Assembly: GCA_903943955.1 (NCBI GenBank)
Contig: CAJAPZ010000049.1
Location: 1-42,512, forward strand
Source of the DNA: an uncultured Actinomycetes bacterium
Lineage (GTDB): Bacteria > Actinomycetota > Thermoleophilia > Miltoncostaeales > Miltoncostaeaceae
DNA: 42,512 bases
Reading direction: 5' to 3'
Positions 29,431 through 38,119 of this stretch are shown here, in pieces (the first letter of the stretch is position 1; each line of letters opens with the position of its first letter). The notes beneath the pieces were generated by a model. The model searched no databases, was not told the origin of the DNA, and saw only the letters and a list, made by a program, of their open reading frames with translations. The position numbers were made by a program, and so were the translations under genes.

Positions 29431-30362
29431 ATGGCGTCCGCCGCCAGGATTCCCGCACCAACCATGCCTGCCTCATGACCAAAGGTGGCCCGCACAACCT
29501 CGGCGCGGCGTGTGGGCGGCAGCGCCCGGGCGAGGTACTCCTTACGGGCCGGCCCCAAAATCACTTCCCCGGCATCCGACACGCCGCCACCGATCACGAC
29601 CACGTCGGGGTCGAATGCGTTGCAGAGCGACGCCACGCCCACGCCCAGCCAGCGGCCGGCGCCGGCGAACACCTGAAGGGCGTCGGAGTCGCCATCCCGT
29701 GCCAGCGCAAGGCCCGAGCGCGAATCGAGCTTGCCAACTGCATGCAGGGCCCCCAGGGCGGTGTTGGGGTTGACCGCGGCAAAGGCCCGCAGATCGCGCG
29801 TAATCGCGGTGCCGCTGCACATCGTCTCCAGGCAGCCGTGGCCAGGACAGTCGCCCTGACATGGAGGACCATCCCCGTCGACGCAGATGTGCCCCAGTTC
29901 GGCACCGTGTCCGCGACCGCCACGAAATATCTGGCCGCCGATCACGATGCCGCCGCCCACGCCGGTGCCGAGCGTGAGCAACAGGGCGGTCTGCGACCCC
30001 TCGGCGGCTCCCATGCGGTGTTCGGCAAGAAGCGCCAGGTTCGCATCATTGTCGAGCACAACGGGCAGGCCCGTGCGTGTCTCAAGAGGCCCTGCGGCAT
30101 CGAAATCAACCATTCCGGTGTGCACGGAGTGGGCCACGCGGCCAGTGACGGCGTCAATCGTGGCGGGCAACCCCACGCCGATTGCGGTGATCGGCGCGGT
30201 TGAGTCGGACCCCAGATCGGCACACAGGGCGGCAATCGCGTCCACGATCTTGATTCCCCCATGGGGAGTGGGAATGACCACTGATCGCTCGACGCAGAGG
30301 TCGGTGCCGAGGCGCCCGGCCGCGATTTTGGTGCCACCCACGTCAATGCCGATGACGGCCAT
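29427..30362 (-). CDS. ROK-family glucokinase
   Basis: This 311-residue cytoplasmic sugar kinase probably phosphorylates glucose. Phosphate-1 motif: GIDVGGTKIAAG; catalytic Asp in VLDNDANLALLAE; phosphate-2 LTLGTGVGGGIV; sugar-binding GHGAELGHICVDGDGPPC; and the zinc cluster CQGDCPGHGCLE. Actinobacterial glucokinases of this type use ATP or polyphosphate; nothing here decides which, though a ppk1 lies in the window. GGAGGG five bases before the ATG is a strong ribosome site. It is coupled to rsmI by ATGA and diverges from the LCP gene across 53 bases. Confidence 0.9.
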   Translation of the reverse strand: MAVIGIDVGGTKIAAGRLGTDLCVERSVVIPTPHGGIKIVDAIAALCADLGSDSTAPITAIGVGLPATIDAVTGRVAHSVHTGMVDFDAAGPLETRTGLPVVLDNDANLALLAEHRMGAAEGSQTALLLTLGTGVGGGIVIGGQIFRGGRGHGAELGHICVDGDGPPCQGDCPGHGCLETMCSGTAITRDLRAFAAVNPNTALGALHAVGKLDSRSGLALARDGDSDALQVFAGAGRWLGVGVASLCNAFDPDVVVIGGGVSDAGEVILGPARKEYLARALPPTRRAEVVRATFGHEAGMVGAGILAADAI

Positions 30363-30400
30363 TCATACCCTCCGGGAACCGGGAACGCTGGCGGCGAAGG

Positions 30401-30406
30401 TACCAT
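30401..30406 (+). promoter_or_regulatory. Possible -10 hexamer TACCAT for the LCP gene
   Basis: TACCAT precedes the LCP ATG at 30416 by nine bases. Only a weak GCAGG lies between. This is the nine-base variant also seen at metG and the PhoB-type gene. Confidence 0.35.
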
Positions 30407-30415
30407 CGCAGGCCG

Positions 30416-31495
30416 ATGCCGCCCCACACCAAGCCATACCGCCGCTTCAAGGCGCGAGGCGCTGGCAAATCCTCAGAGGGGCTTGACGGCCTGAAGTCAC
30501 TCACTGAGGGTGCCGCCGCAGCTGAGCGCCCTGACCCCGTTCCGCTGTCCGATCCGCCCAAGCCGCCACGCAAGTGGTGGTCATTTCGCGGCATGGGTGT
30601 GTGGGGCTGGACCTGGCGTGTGGGCGTGGTGGTGGTGCTCGGGCTCGTGGCGTGGGGGGTCTTCGGATTTCTGGCGATTCGCGGCGCCGTCGATCAGGCG
30701 AACAACCGCATCACGGCAAGCGCGAGGCAGGCGCTCACGCCTGGGGCCGCCATGCTGTCGAGCCCGCAGAACACGCTCATCATCGGATCGGATGCACGTC
30801 CGGGCGAGACCCGGAGCCGCGCCGACACGATCATGATCATGCGCACCGATCCAGGGGCGGGCAAGGTGAAGTGGCTGTCCATCCCCCGCGACTTCCGCGT
30901 GAGCCTTCCGGGACAGGGCGCCGACAAGATCAACGCCGCGTACTACCTCGCAGGGCAGAAGGGCATCATCACGGCGGTCCGCGAGCTCACGGGCCTGCCC
31001 ATTCACCACATCGTCACCATCAACTTCAACGGCGTGAAGAAGATGGTGGACGACATCGGCGGGATTACCGTGAACAACCCCACGGCGCTGCGCAACTGCA
31101 AGTACCCGGGGGGCACCACGGTGAGCTTTCCCGCGGGGCAGATCGACCTGAACGGCGACGAGGCCCTCAAGTTCGTGCGCGTGCGCAAGTGCGACGACGA
31201 CTTTCACCGGGCCGCCCGCCAGCAGGCATTCGTGACCGGCGTGAAGGGCAAGATGGCGTCGCTCACCACCATCCCCTTCTCGCCCTGGAATGGGGCCGGG
31301 GTCATCCGGGCGATCGGCACCGATATGGGGACGACCGACCTGATGAAGCTCGGCTGGCTTCAGTGGCGCCTTACGTCGGACCCGGCCGACCGCGTGGTGC
31401 TGGCCGGTATCCCCCGCTACGTCAATGGAATCTCATACGTGGTGGGCGAACCGAACCTGGATGAACAGCAGATCGCTGATTTTGTCCGACGCTAG
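30416..31495 (+). CDS. LytR-CpsA-Psr (LCP) family glycopolymer-peptidoglycan transferase
   Basis: This 359-residue membrane-anchored enzyme moves lipid-linked glycopolymers onto peptidoglycan. A 65-residue Pro/Lys-rich cytoplasmic tail is followed by one membrane helix (about 66-87), then the extracytoplasmic LCP domain: NTLIIGSDARPGETRSRADTIMI, with the pyrophosphate-binding Arg and Asp residues, SIPRDFRVSLPG, KINAAYYLAG, and FVRVRKCDDDFHRAARQQ. It has its own terminator-like hairpin downstream. Nearby deacetylases and the flippase-like gene fit an envelope-glycan context. Confidence 0.94.
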   Translation: MPPHTKPYRRFKARGAGKSSEGLDGLKSLTEGAAAAERPDPVPLSDPPKPPRKWWSFRGMGVWGWTWRVGVVVVLGLVAWGVFGFLAIRGAVDQANNRITASARQALTPGAAMLSSPQNTLIIGSDARPGETRSRADTIMIMRTDPGAGKVKWLSIPRDFRVSLPGQGADKINAAYYLAGQKGIITAVRELTGLPIHHIVTINFNGVKKMVDDIGGITVNNPTALRNCKYPGGTTVSFPAGQIDLNGDEALKFVRVRKCDDDFHRAARQQAFVTGVKGKMASLTTIPFSPWNGAGVIRAIGTDMGTTDLMKLGWLQWRLTSDPADRVVLAGIPRYVNGISYVVGEPNLDEQQIADFVRR

Positions 31496-31802
31496 GTAAA
31501 GCGGGCACGGATACTGCGCTTTGTATGCGGTGCCATCCGCGGGAGCCACGAGACCTTGGCGCGGCGTGCCATGAGTGGCGGGAGATGACGGGACACGGGC
31601 TGCCCTCGCAGCCCGTGTCCCGCGCGGGGAGAACGGGGATCACGCGAGACGGTGATCACCTCCGGTGGCGGCTTCGGCGTGTCCACGATGGTCGAAGACA
31701 CGTGATCCCAGAACGACCATGCACATGGAGTGGTAGCGGGTCAGCGGCGCGCTGTGGTCAAACGGTCGCATCGACGACACGGCGGATGCGGACGGGAGGA
31801 GA
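31496..31802 (+). other. Gene-poor 307-base stretch between the LCP gene and the small minus-strand gene
   Basis: I see no convincing coding frame here; the open frames on both strands have a shadow-like Arg/Ser composition. It holds the 15-bp hairpin at 31589-31622 and several GATCAC-containing short repeats (for example GGTGATCACC near 31647). No tRNA signature is visible. Confidence 0.5.
31589..31622 (+). terminator. Perfect 15-bp terminator-like hairpin
   Basis: CGGGACACGGGCTGC pairs perfectly with its complement across the 4-base loop CCTC, 94 bases after the LCP stop. There is no T-run. It could end transcription from the LCP gene and from the convergent small gene. Confidence 0.65.
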
Positions 31803-32015
31803 TCACGCAGCGAGCGCGACGCCCGAGACCCTGCGAGCGCGACGCCCGAGCCGCTCGAGATCGGCATCCCCGAGCGAACCCGACCGCACTGCGGTGGCCA
31901 TGGCCGACCACGCCAACCACGCCTCAGCCGCCTCAAAGTCGACTCTCACCGCGCGCGAGAGGCGTGTGAGCACCGCCTCGATTTCATCCAACACGTCACG
32001 ACGCACGTCATCCAC
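31803..32015 (-). CDS. Small helical hypothetical protein, divergent from the arsenate operon
   Basis: This 70-residue protein is strongly supported by a near-perfect AGGAGGG five bases before the GTG at 32015. It is predicted all-helical, begins MDDVRRDVLDEIEAVLTRLSRAV, and has two Trp in EAWLAWSAMATAV. There is no signal peptide, Cys pair or recognisable helix-turn-helix, so it is not an evident ArsR repressor. The last 16 codons lie over an 18-base direct repeat. It is transcribed away from the GAPDH-ArsJ pair; a regulatory link is possible but unproven. Confidence 0.7.
   Translation of the reverse strand: MDDVRRDVLDEIEAVLTRLSRAVRVDFEAAEAWLAWSAMATAVRSGSLGDADLERLGRRARRVSGVALAA
31810..31850. 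repeat. 18-base direct repeat, 23-base offset
   Basis: GCGAGCGCGACGCCCGAG occurs at 31810-31827 and again at 31833-31850, inside the 3' end of the small minus-strand gene. The offset is not a multiple of three, so the two copies are read in different frames. A recent local duplication is likely. Confidence 0.8.
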
Positions 32016-32237
32016 CGGTTCCCTCCTGGGTTGCGAACTGGATCACCGTCAACGTACGAACCCACCAGTGCCCGTGGGTTAAGTTGGCGAAACACCACGA
32101 TCAATAGCGGTCAGATGTGACGTTCCTGCAGCATCAATGCCGCCGTACGTGCGCCAGTCGGCGCGGGAGGGCCTCGTAACACCGAGGCACATGACAACGG
32201 GCACCTCCGTAAGGTCAATCCGTCGCGAGACCAGGCA

Positions 32238-32243
32238 TATCCT
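32238..32243 (+). promoter_or_regulatory. Possible -10 hexamer TATCCT for the gap-arsJ operon
   Basis: TATCCT lies 15 bases before ATG 32259, leaving room for a short leader with an AGGA ribosome site. The 243 bases upstream also hold two small inverted repeats (AACCCAC/GTGGGTT at 32059-32080 and GCCTCG/CGAGGC near 32171-32188) that could bind a regulator. No repressor gene is adjacent. Confidence 0.35.
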
Positions 32244-32258
32244 CCTCAGGATTCCTTC

Positions 32259-33311
32259 ATGCCCCACACCCTGACGACGGAGACCGCAGTGACCCGCCCA
32301 GTTCGTGTCGGCATCAATGGGTTCGGCCGCATGGGGCGGCTTTCGCTGCGCGCAGCATTTGACTGGCCCGAGTTGGAGTTCGTGCATATCAACGAGGCGA
32401 ACGGTGACGCCTCGATATCCGCGCACCTCCTGGAGTTCGACTCAGTGCATGGCCGCTGGCACCGCGATATCAGTGCCGACGACGACCACGTCATAATCGA
32501 CGGGCGCGTGCTGACCCACTCGTCGCACGCGGACCCCGCGGAAATTCCGTGGAGCGAGCACGGCGTTGAGATCGTGCTTGAGGCGTCCGGGAAGTTCCGC
32601 ACCATGGCCAACCTGCAGCCGCACTTCGACCGCGGCGCGTCCAAGGTCGTGGTGGCGGCGCCAGTCAACGACTCAGCGGCGCTGAATGTGGTGATCGGTG
32701 TCAACGATGCGCTGTATGACGCGCACCTGCACAACGTGGTGACCGCCGCATCCTGCACGACCAACTGCCTCGCCCCAGTTGTCAAGGTGATTCACGAGGG
32801 CATCGGAATCAGACATGGCGCCATCACCACGCTGCATGACCTCACCAACACGCAGTCGGTCCTCGATACCCCCCACAAGGATCTGCGCCGAGCACGCGCC
32901 AGCAGCATGTCGCTCATCCCCACCAGCACCGGGTCGGCGACCGCAATCGGCCTTATCTTCCCCGAGCTGCAGGGGCGGCTGAATGGTGTCGCGGTGCGGG
33001 TGCCGCTGGCCAATGCATCGCTCACCGACTGCGTATTCGAGGTGGAGCGCGTCACCACCGTTGACGAGGTGAACGATCTGCTGCGTGCCGCCGCGGAGGG
33101 GCCCCTCGCAGGCATTCTCGGCTTCGAAGAGCGGCCGCTCGTGAGCGTCGACTACAAGGACGACCCCCGCTCGTCGATCATTGACGCGCAGTCCACGATG
33201 GTGATCAACGGGACCCAGGTGAAGGTGCTTGCCTGGTACGACAACGAATGGGGCTACGCCAACCGGTACGCCGAACTGGCCCGCATGCTGGCCAGCCACC
33301 TTGCCGGCTGA
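32259..33311 (+). CDS. ArsJ-associated glyceraldehyde-3-phosphate dehydrogenase
   Basis: In the arsJ pathway this GAPDH uses arsenate in place of phosphate, making 1-arseno-3-phosphoglycerate for export. It is 350 residues from ATG 32259, or 340 from GTG 32289, which has GGAG six bases upstream; both starts are plausible. It shows [17 protein letters not shown] for NAD binding, the catalytic Cys in [11 protein letters not shown], and the C-terminal [22 protein letters not shown] and [12 protein letters not shown] are typical of the ArsJ-linked subgroup rather than glycolytic GAPDH. The arsJ gene follows nine bases later, which settles the role. Function is from the family, not tested. Confidence 0.9.
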   Translation: MPHTLTTETAVTRPVRVGINGFGRMGRLSLRAAFDWPELEFVHINEANGDASISAHLLEFDSVHGRWHRDISADDDHVIIDGRVLTHSSHADPAEIPWSEHGVEIVLEASGKFRTMANLQPHFDRGASKVVVAAPVNDSAALNVVIGVNDALYDAHLHNVVTAASCTTNCLAPVVKVIHEGIGIRHGAITTLHDLTNTQSVLDTPHKDLRRARASSMSLIPTSTGSATAIGLIFPELQGRLNGVAVRVPLANASLTDCVFEVERVTTVDEVNDLLRAAAEGPLAGILGFEERPLVSVDYKDDPRSSIIDAQSTMVINGTQVKVLAWYDNEWGYANRYAELARMLASHLAG

Positions 33312-33320
33312 GGCCTGAAC

Positions 33321-34565
33321 ATGGGCGCAGACGCCGCCACCAGTGACCTCCGCACGTACGCCTATGTGACGGCCGCGTACTGGGCGGACACCATCACCGA
33401 CGGCGCCGTCCGGGTGCTTGTTCTCTTCTACTTCTACCAGTTGGGGTACAGCCCCCTGCAGGTGGCGAGCCTCTTCCTCTTCTACGAGATCTTCGGTGTC
33501 CTCACCAATCTCTTCGGAGGGTGGATCGCGGCGCGATGGGGCCTCAAGTCAACCCTCGTCGGGGGGCTCTGCCTGCAGATCGGCGCATTGCTCATGCTTG
33601 CACTCGCCCCGGCGGCGTGGTTCGTGGTGCCTTACGTGATGGTGTCGCAGGCCGTGAGCGGAGTGGCCAAGGACCTCACGAAAATGAGCTCAAAGAGCGC
33701 CGTGAAGATGATCGTGCCCTCCGGCGCGTCGGATGTGCTCTTCAAGTGGGTGGCCGTGCTGACGGGCTCGAAGAACGCGCTGAAGGGCGTGGGTTTCTTC
33801 CTTGGCGGCCTGATGCTTTCCACCATCGGTTTCCGGCCGGCGCTCATCATCCTGTCGGTGTTCGTGGGCGCGGCACTCATCATGGTGCTCGTTGCGGTTC
33901 ACGGCAGCCTCGGCCAGGGCAGCACGAAGGCCCGCTTCACGCAGATGTTTTCCAACACGCGGGCGGTCAACCTGCTGTCTGCCGCACGCGTGTTCCTGTT
34001 CGCGTCACGCGACGTGTGGTTCGTGGTGGGCCTGCCTGTGTACCTGCGGAGCGTGCTCGGGTGGTCCTTCTGGGAGGTGGGTGGCTTCATGGCCATCTGG
34101 GTCATCGGGTACGGCATCGTGCAGAGCGCGTCGCCCCGGCTGCTCAAGAGGCGCAGTGGACAGGTGCCGACAGGCCGTACCGCTGCGCTGCTCGCCCTCG
34201 GGTTGGCCATCCTGCCCGCAGGCATCGCCATCGCGCTGAGTCTGGACTTTGACCCCACCACCGTGCTGGTCGTGGGCCTCATCATTTTCGGGGTCGTCTT
34301 CGCCCTCAACTCGGCCGTGCATTCGTTCCTTATCCTGCACTACGCCGACGGCGACAAGGTGGCGATGAACGTGGGCTTCTATTACATGGCCAACGCCTTC
34401 GGGCGACTCGCCGGCACCATCCTGTCGGGGCTCCTCTACGAGTGGCAGGGGCTTGAGGCGTGCCTGTGGGCATCGGCCATCATGGTCGTGGCAGCCGGCC
34501 TCATCTCGCTGGCACTCCCCGGGTCACCGCGACATGCGATCCCGGTGGCAGCGCCGACATCCTGA
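33321..34565 (+). CDS. arsJ: Organoarsenical efflux MFS transporter ArsJ
   Basis: ArsJ is a major-facilitator transporter that exports 1-arseno-3-phosphoglycerate, giving arsenate resistance without arsenate reduction. The 414-residue protein has about 12 membrane helices. Characteristic ArsJ stretches are YWADTITDGAVRVLVLFYF, YEIFGVLTNLFGGWIAARWG, and SGVAKDLTKMSSKSAVKMIV followed by LTGSKNALKGVGFFLGG. It begins nine bases after the GAPDH stop with GAGG upstream. No arsC, acr3/arsB or arsR is in the window, so this pair may be a self-contained arsenate module. Confidence 0.92.
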   Translation: MGADAATSDLRTYAYVTAAYWADTITDGAVRVLVLFYFYQLGYSPLQVASLFLFYEIFGVLTNLFGGWIAARWGLKSTLVGGLCLQIGALLMLALAPAAWFVVPYVMVSQAVSGVAKDLTKMSSKSAVKMIVPSGASDVLFKWVAVLTGSKNALKGVGFFLGGLMLSTIGFRPALIILSVFVGAALIMVLVAVHGSLGQGSTKARFTQMFSNTRAVNLLSAARVFLFASRDVWFVVGLPVYLRSVLGWSFWEVGGFMAIWVIGYGIVQSASPRLLKRRSGQVPTGRTAALLALGLAILPAGIAIALSLDFDPTTVLVVGLIIFGVVFALNSAVHSFLILHYADGDKVAMNVGFYYMANAFGRLAGTILSGLLYEWQGLEACLWASAIMVVAAGLISLALPGSPRHAIPVAAPTS

Positions 34566-34588
34566 TCACTCAGGCGCGCGCCCTGCGG

Positions 34589-34912
34589 TCAGGCCTTGTC
34601 CAGCCCCACGGTCTTGCCGCTGCTCTTTGGCGCGGCGTCGCCACCCGACGATGCCGGTGCCGCCGCGGAATCGCTCCCCGACTTCTTCTCGCCACCGGAT
34701 GAGTCGCCGGCGCTGCCACCGCCCACGGGACGCGTCTTGGTGCCGTAGTCGGTGTTATGAAAGCCCGATCCCTTGAAGTGGATCGCGGGGGCGTGGAGCA
34801 CGCGCTCGGCCTTCGCGCCGCACTCCTCGCACTTCTTCAGCGGCGTGTCGGACATGCTTTGGAACACCTCGAAACGGTGTCCCTTCACGCAGCTGTAGTC
34901 GTAAACCGGCAC
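34589..34912 (-). CDS. FmdB-family zinc-ribbon protein
   Basis: This 107-residue protein starts at GTG 34912 (VPVYDYSC), with AGGAG five to six bases upstream; longer frames to 35113 overlap the opposite gene's 5' end and lack similarity. It has the FmdB ribbon: MPVYDYSC...GHRFEVFQSMSD...CEECGAKAERVL, with three visible Cys and one His as probable zinc ligands, since the first CxxC is CVKGH. The remaining half is a Gly/Ser/Ala-rich tail ending KTVGLDKA. The family is tentatively regulatory; its function is not known. It is convergent with arsJ, 23 bases apart. Confidence 0.88.
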   Translation of the reverse strand: MPVYDYSCVKGHRFEVFQSMSDTPLKKCEECGAKAERVLHAPAIHFKGSGFHNTDYGTKTRPVGGGSAGDSSGGEKKSGSDSAAAPASSGGDAAPKSSGKTVGLDKA

Positions 34913-34943
34913 GGGCTCTCCTGATGGGCGGTAAGCGTCGCCG

Positions 34944-34949
34944 AGTATA
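34944..34949 (-). promoter_or_regulatory. -10 hexamer TATACT for the FmdB-like gene
   Basis: TATACT on the minus strand lies 31 bases before the GTG at 34912 and is a near-consensus sigma-A -10. I see no good -35 at 17 or 18 bases. Unlike the leaderless genes, this one has a leader with an AGGAG ribosome site. Confidence 0.5.
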
Positions 34950-35083
34950 GACCCGACGATGCGTCTTGGCACTCGAACATCCCGTGTGCCAACCACGGGG
35001 CATCCTCGGGGGGCGCTGCTACCCTCGATGACCATGTGGACGCCGACGGGGAAACCCGTGACGAACCGCGAAAAGGGTCTCCC

Positions 35084-35914
35084 GTGACCAGTGCGCACGA
35101 TCCCGTGACCCATCGCAGCGACGACTCGATCCCGATGACTAGGTCACGGACGATTCGGCGCGTCGTACTGGCCGAAGCAGCCGTGCTGATTGGGGCCACC
35201 GCGATTGCCGGGCGCCACCCCCGTGCCGCGCTCGCCGCCATCGCGGCGGGATCGATGGCGGGCTGGGCGACATTCCGGCCGGGATCCCCCATCTACGGCC
35301 CCGTGCCATCCCACGGCCCCACCGATGCCCCATTCGCAGCGCTCACATTTGACGACGGGCCTGGGCCATCCACCCCTGCCATCCTCGATGCGTTGCGCGA
35401 TGAGGGGGTGCGCGCGACCTTCTTCATCCTTGGACGCCAGGCGGCCCGCCACCCTGAGATGGTGCGGCGTATCCGCGATGAGGGGCATCAGATCGGCAGC
35501 CATGGCTACGACCACGGCATCCTCGTGTGGCGCGGCCCAGGCTACGTGCGACGGCAGATCGACCGCACGGCCGATGCAATTACCGCGGCGGCGGGCCCGG
35601 GTGCGCTCTCCCCCATCTTCCGCGCACCCCACGGATTTCGCGGGCCCACCACATGGGCTGCTGTCAGGTCGGCCGGGTACCGCCTCATGGGGTGGAGCAA
35701 GGGCGTGTTCGACTCGGCCAACCCCGGTGCCGATGTGGTGGTCCAGCGATCCACCGCTGCGTTGACGCGTGGCTGCATTCTGTTGCTGCATGACGCAGAT
35801 GGCTGGGCGCCTGATGCCCCGCGCGACGATACCGCGGCCGCCATCCCGGGCATCTGCGCGGCAGCGCGCGATCAGGGTCTGGAACTGGTGACGCTCAACG
35901 AGCTCGGCGTCTGA
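35084..35914 (+). CDS. Second NodB-type polysaccharide deacetylase, membrane-anchored
   Basis: About 276 residues from GTG 35084, chosen because AAAAGGG lies six bases upstream; an in-frame GTG at 35036 has no ribosome site. A basic N terminus (MTRSRTIRR) is followed by hydrophobic stretches (about 24-60) that act as anchor or signal, then the NodB domain: ALTFDDGPGPSTPAIL, IGSHGYDHGIL with the His metal pair, FRAPHGFRGPTTW, and ILLLHDADGW. It resembles cell-wall or glycan deacetylases. It differs from the protein at 18502 in having no cleavable signal. The flippase-like gene starts one base after its stop. Confidence 0.9.
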   Translation: MTSAHDPVTHRSDDSIPMTRSRTIRRVVLAEAAVLIGATAIAGRHPRAALAAIAAGSMAGWATFRPGSPIYGPVPSHGPTDAPFAALTFDDGPGPSTPAILDALRDEGVRATFFILGRQAARHPEMVRRIRDEGHQIGSHGYDHGILVWRGPGYVRRQIDRTADAITAAAGPGALSPIFRAPHGFRGPTTWAAVRSAGYRLMGWSKGVFDSANPGADVVVQRSTAALTRGCILLLHDADGWAPDAPRDDTAAAIPGICAAARDQGLELVTLNELGV

Positions 35915-35915
35915 C

Positions 35916-37013
35916 GTGAGCACCGACGCCCGCTCACCCAGGCGCCGCCACATGCCCAAATGGGGCTGGCACGCCATCCGACTCACGGCAATCATCATCG
36001 TCGTGCTGCTGGTGCTCTGGCGCGTGGACTGGTCGGCCATCCTCTCGGCCTTCCGACTCGACAACATCTGGCTGCTGGTCATCGCCGTGCTGGCCAACTT
36101 CGCGTCGGTGCTGCTGAAGGGCCTGGCGTGGAAGGGCGTGGTGGATGGCCTGCCGAGCCTCAAGAAGAAAACGCGCTACCTCGACCTGCTGAGCCCGCTC
36201 ATGGTGGGATTCCTCTTCAACACGATTTTGGCCGCACGCGTGGGCGAGATCGCCAAGGTGCTGCTGGCCAAGCGCCGGCTCAACCGGACAGGCGAGGATC
36301 TCTCCACCACGGTGCTGCTTGGCACCGTGGTGGTGGAGAACATCATCACCACGGTCGCGTGGGTGTTTTTGGTGATCCTCATCGGGCTCTTCCTGCCACT
36401 GCCCTCATATGCCTGGGTGATCACCGCAGTGCTCGGTGTCATCTGTCTGGTGGTGCTGGTGGTGGCCATGCTGCAGCGCCCCGGCACCCAGGTGCCCGAT
36501 TGGCTTTCCACCGGAAACATCTGGCACCGGGCCATGCGCGCGCTGCGCCGCCTGTGGGCTGCAGTGCACGAGAGCCACGTCGGCCTTCGCGACCCCCGCC
36601 ACATGGCATCGGTCGCCGTCCCCAGCTTCGGTACCTGGCTTGCCCAGTGGGCCGGCATCTACGCCACCCTCGGTGCCTTCGGCCTTGGGTATGTGGGATG
36701 GGGCGGGGCGGGGCTGCTGCTGGTCACCATCACGCTTGCCCAGTCATTTCCGATCCTCCCCGGAAACCTCGTGGTGTTCCAGGCTGCGGCCGTTGTGCCC
36801 CTCACCGCCTCATACGGCGTGAGTGCCGCCGATGCATTGGCGTTCTCCATCGTCCTTCAGGCCACCGAGATGGCCGTGGGCGTCGCCGTGGGCTTTATCT
36901 TCCTGCTCATCGAGGGCGTGGGCTTTAAGCAATTGCGCGCCGACGCCGAGCGGGAGGAGCACGACCTCGAAGACCCGGTGGTGCCTCACGGAGAGGCTCC
37001 CGGCGGCGCGTAG
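35916..37013 (+). CDS. Flippase-like membrane protein (lysylphosphatidylglycerol synthase TM family)
   Basis: This 365-residue protein has about eight membrane helices and the UPF0104/LPG_synthase_TM hallmarks: DNIWLLVIAVLANFASVLLKGLAW, LMVGFLFNTILAARVGEIAKVLL, and LPGNLVVFQAAAVVPL. The family includes the MprF flippase half and proteins acting on lipid-linked sugars. The GTG starts one base after the deacetylase stop, implying coupling and possibly a shared lipid-glycan pathway. The C terminus is an acidic cytoplasmic tail. Exact substrate unknown. Confidence 0.88.
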   Translation: MSTDARSPRRRHMPKWGWHAIRLTAIIIVVLLVLWRVDWSAILSAFRLDNIWLLVIAVLANFASVLLKGLAWKGVVDGLPSLKKKTRYLDLLSPLMVGFLFNTILAARVGEIAKVLLAKRRLNRTGEDLSTTVLLGTVVVENIITTVAWVFLVILIGLFLPLPSYAWVITAVLGVICLVVLVVAMLQRPGTQVPDWLSTGNIWHRAMRALRRLWAAVHESHVGLRDPRHMASVAVPSFGTWLAQWAGIYATLGAFGLGYVGWGGAGLLLVTITLAQSFPILPGNLVVFQAAAVVPLTASYGVSAADALAFSIVLQATEMAVGVAVGFIFLLIEGVGFKQLRADAEREEHDLEDPVVPHGEAPGGA

Positions 37014-37125
37014 CCCGGCTGCGGGGCCCCGGCGCACCCAGCGGGGGCGCACATTTCGCCAGCGCACCGGGGCCAGGACGAATAGTTCCATCAGAACCTG
37101 CGCCTGTGGTTACGCCCGTGACGCA

Positions 37126-37173
37126 CTGTTCCGCTGGGCCACTGGCAACGACGCCAGTCGCCCAGCGGAACAG
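37126..37173. terminator. Large bidirectional terminator hairpin between the flippase gene and pstB
   Basis: Stem of 14 bp (CTGTTCCGCTGGGC and its complement), one C-C mismatch, then 6 bp more (ACTGGC/GCCAGT) and the loop AACGAC. It ends 7 bases beyond the pstB stop and lies 112 bases after the flippase stop, so it serves convergent genes. No T-run on either side. Confidence 0.75.
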
Positions 37174-37180
37174 CTGGTTC

Positions 37181-38119
37181 CTAGCCGAAGCGGCCGGTGA
37201 CGTACGCCTCGGTACGGGAGTGCTTGGGGTTTCCGAACACGTCGCGTGTCAGCCCCGTCTCGATAAGGCAGCCGGGCTCGCCCTCATTCTCGATGGTGAT
37301 AACCCCGGTGTAGTCCGACACGCGAGCAGCCTGCTGCATGTTGTGGGTCACGATGATGACGGTGACCCGGTCCTTGAGCTCGCGGATGAGGTCCTCGATA
37401 CGCAGTGTTGACTGCGGGTCGAGCGCGGAGCACGGCTCGTCCATAAGTAGCACGTCGGGCTCCACGGCGAGGGCGCGAGCGATGCACAGACGCTGCTGCT
37501 GGCCGCCCGACAGGCCGCCGGCCGGGGCCGTGAGGCGGTTCTTGACCTCGTCCCACAGGCCGGCGCCACGGAGCGTGCGCTCCACAACATCATCTCGCTC
37601 AGCCTTGCCACCCTTCACCCGGTTGAACTTCGGGCCCGCCCAGATGTTGTCGGCGATCGACTTGGTGGGGAATGGGTTGGGGCGCTGGAACACCATGCCC
37701 ACCGCACGCCGCACGGCCACCGGATCGGCGTCCTTGCCGTACACGTCCTGGTCGTGCAGCAGCACGGTGCCCTCGGCGCGGGCACCGGGCACGAGTTCGT
37801 GCATACGGTTGAGCGAGCGCAGAAAAGTCGATTTTCCGCAGCCGGATGGCCCGATGAGGGCCGTTACCGTGTTCGCCGGAAATGCGAGCGAGATGCCTTC
37901 GACGACCTTGTGCGACCCGAAGTAGCACGACAGGTCAAGGGTGCGCATTGGGTGCACCAGCGACGGGTCGTTGGGATCGGCGAGGGCGCTGGTGGCCGGA
38001 GCCTCCGACGCCAGGGTCGCATTGCCCACAGGCATGGATGACTGCGCCGGGGCTCCTCGTGCCTCAAGCTGCGGCTCGGCCACTGCCTCGTCGCTTCCGC
38101 TGCTGTGTGGGTCCGTCAT
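37181..38119 (-). CDS. pstB: Phosphate ABC transporter ATP-binding protein PstB
   Basis: PstB energises high-affinity phosphate uptake. From ATG 38119 it is 312 residues; the first 55 or so are an Ala/Pro/Ser-rich extension that usual PstB proteins (about 250-270 residues) lack. The ABC domain has Walker [10 protein letters not shown] (about 90), PstB-typical [17 protein letters not shown], signature [16 protein letters not shown], Walker [14 protein letters not shown] and the switch [13 protein letters not shown]. The ATG overlaps the pstCA stop (ATGA). No phoU follows; the gene ends at a strong hairpin. Confidence 0.97.
   Translation of the reverse strand: MTDPHSSGSDEAVAEPQLEARGAPAQSSMPVGNATLASEAPATSALADPNDPSLVHPMRTLDLSCYFGSHKVVEGISLAFPANTVTALIGPSGCGKSTFLRSLNRMHELVPGARAEGTVLLHDQDVYGKDADPVAVRRAVGMVFQRPNPFPTKSIADNIWAGPKFNRVKGGKAERDDVVERTLRGAGLWDEVKNRLTAPAGGLSGGQQQRLCIARALAVEPDVLLMDEPCSALDPQSTLRIEDLIRELKDRVTVIIVTHNMQQAARVSDYTGVITIENEGEPGCLIETGLTRDVFGNPKHSRTEAYVTGRFG

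Noticed and set aside
31525-32082. 185-codon plus-strand open frame across the gene-poor stretch
   Set aside because: Ser/Arg-rich shadow of the well-supported minus-strand gene at 31803-32015; crosses a terminator hairpin.
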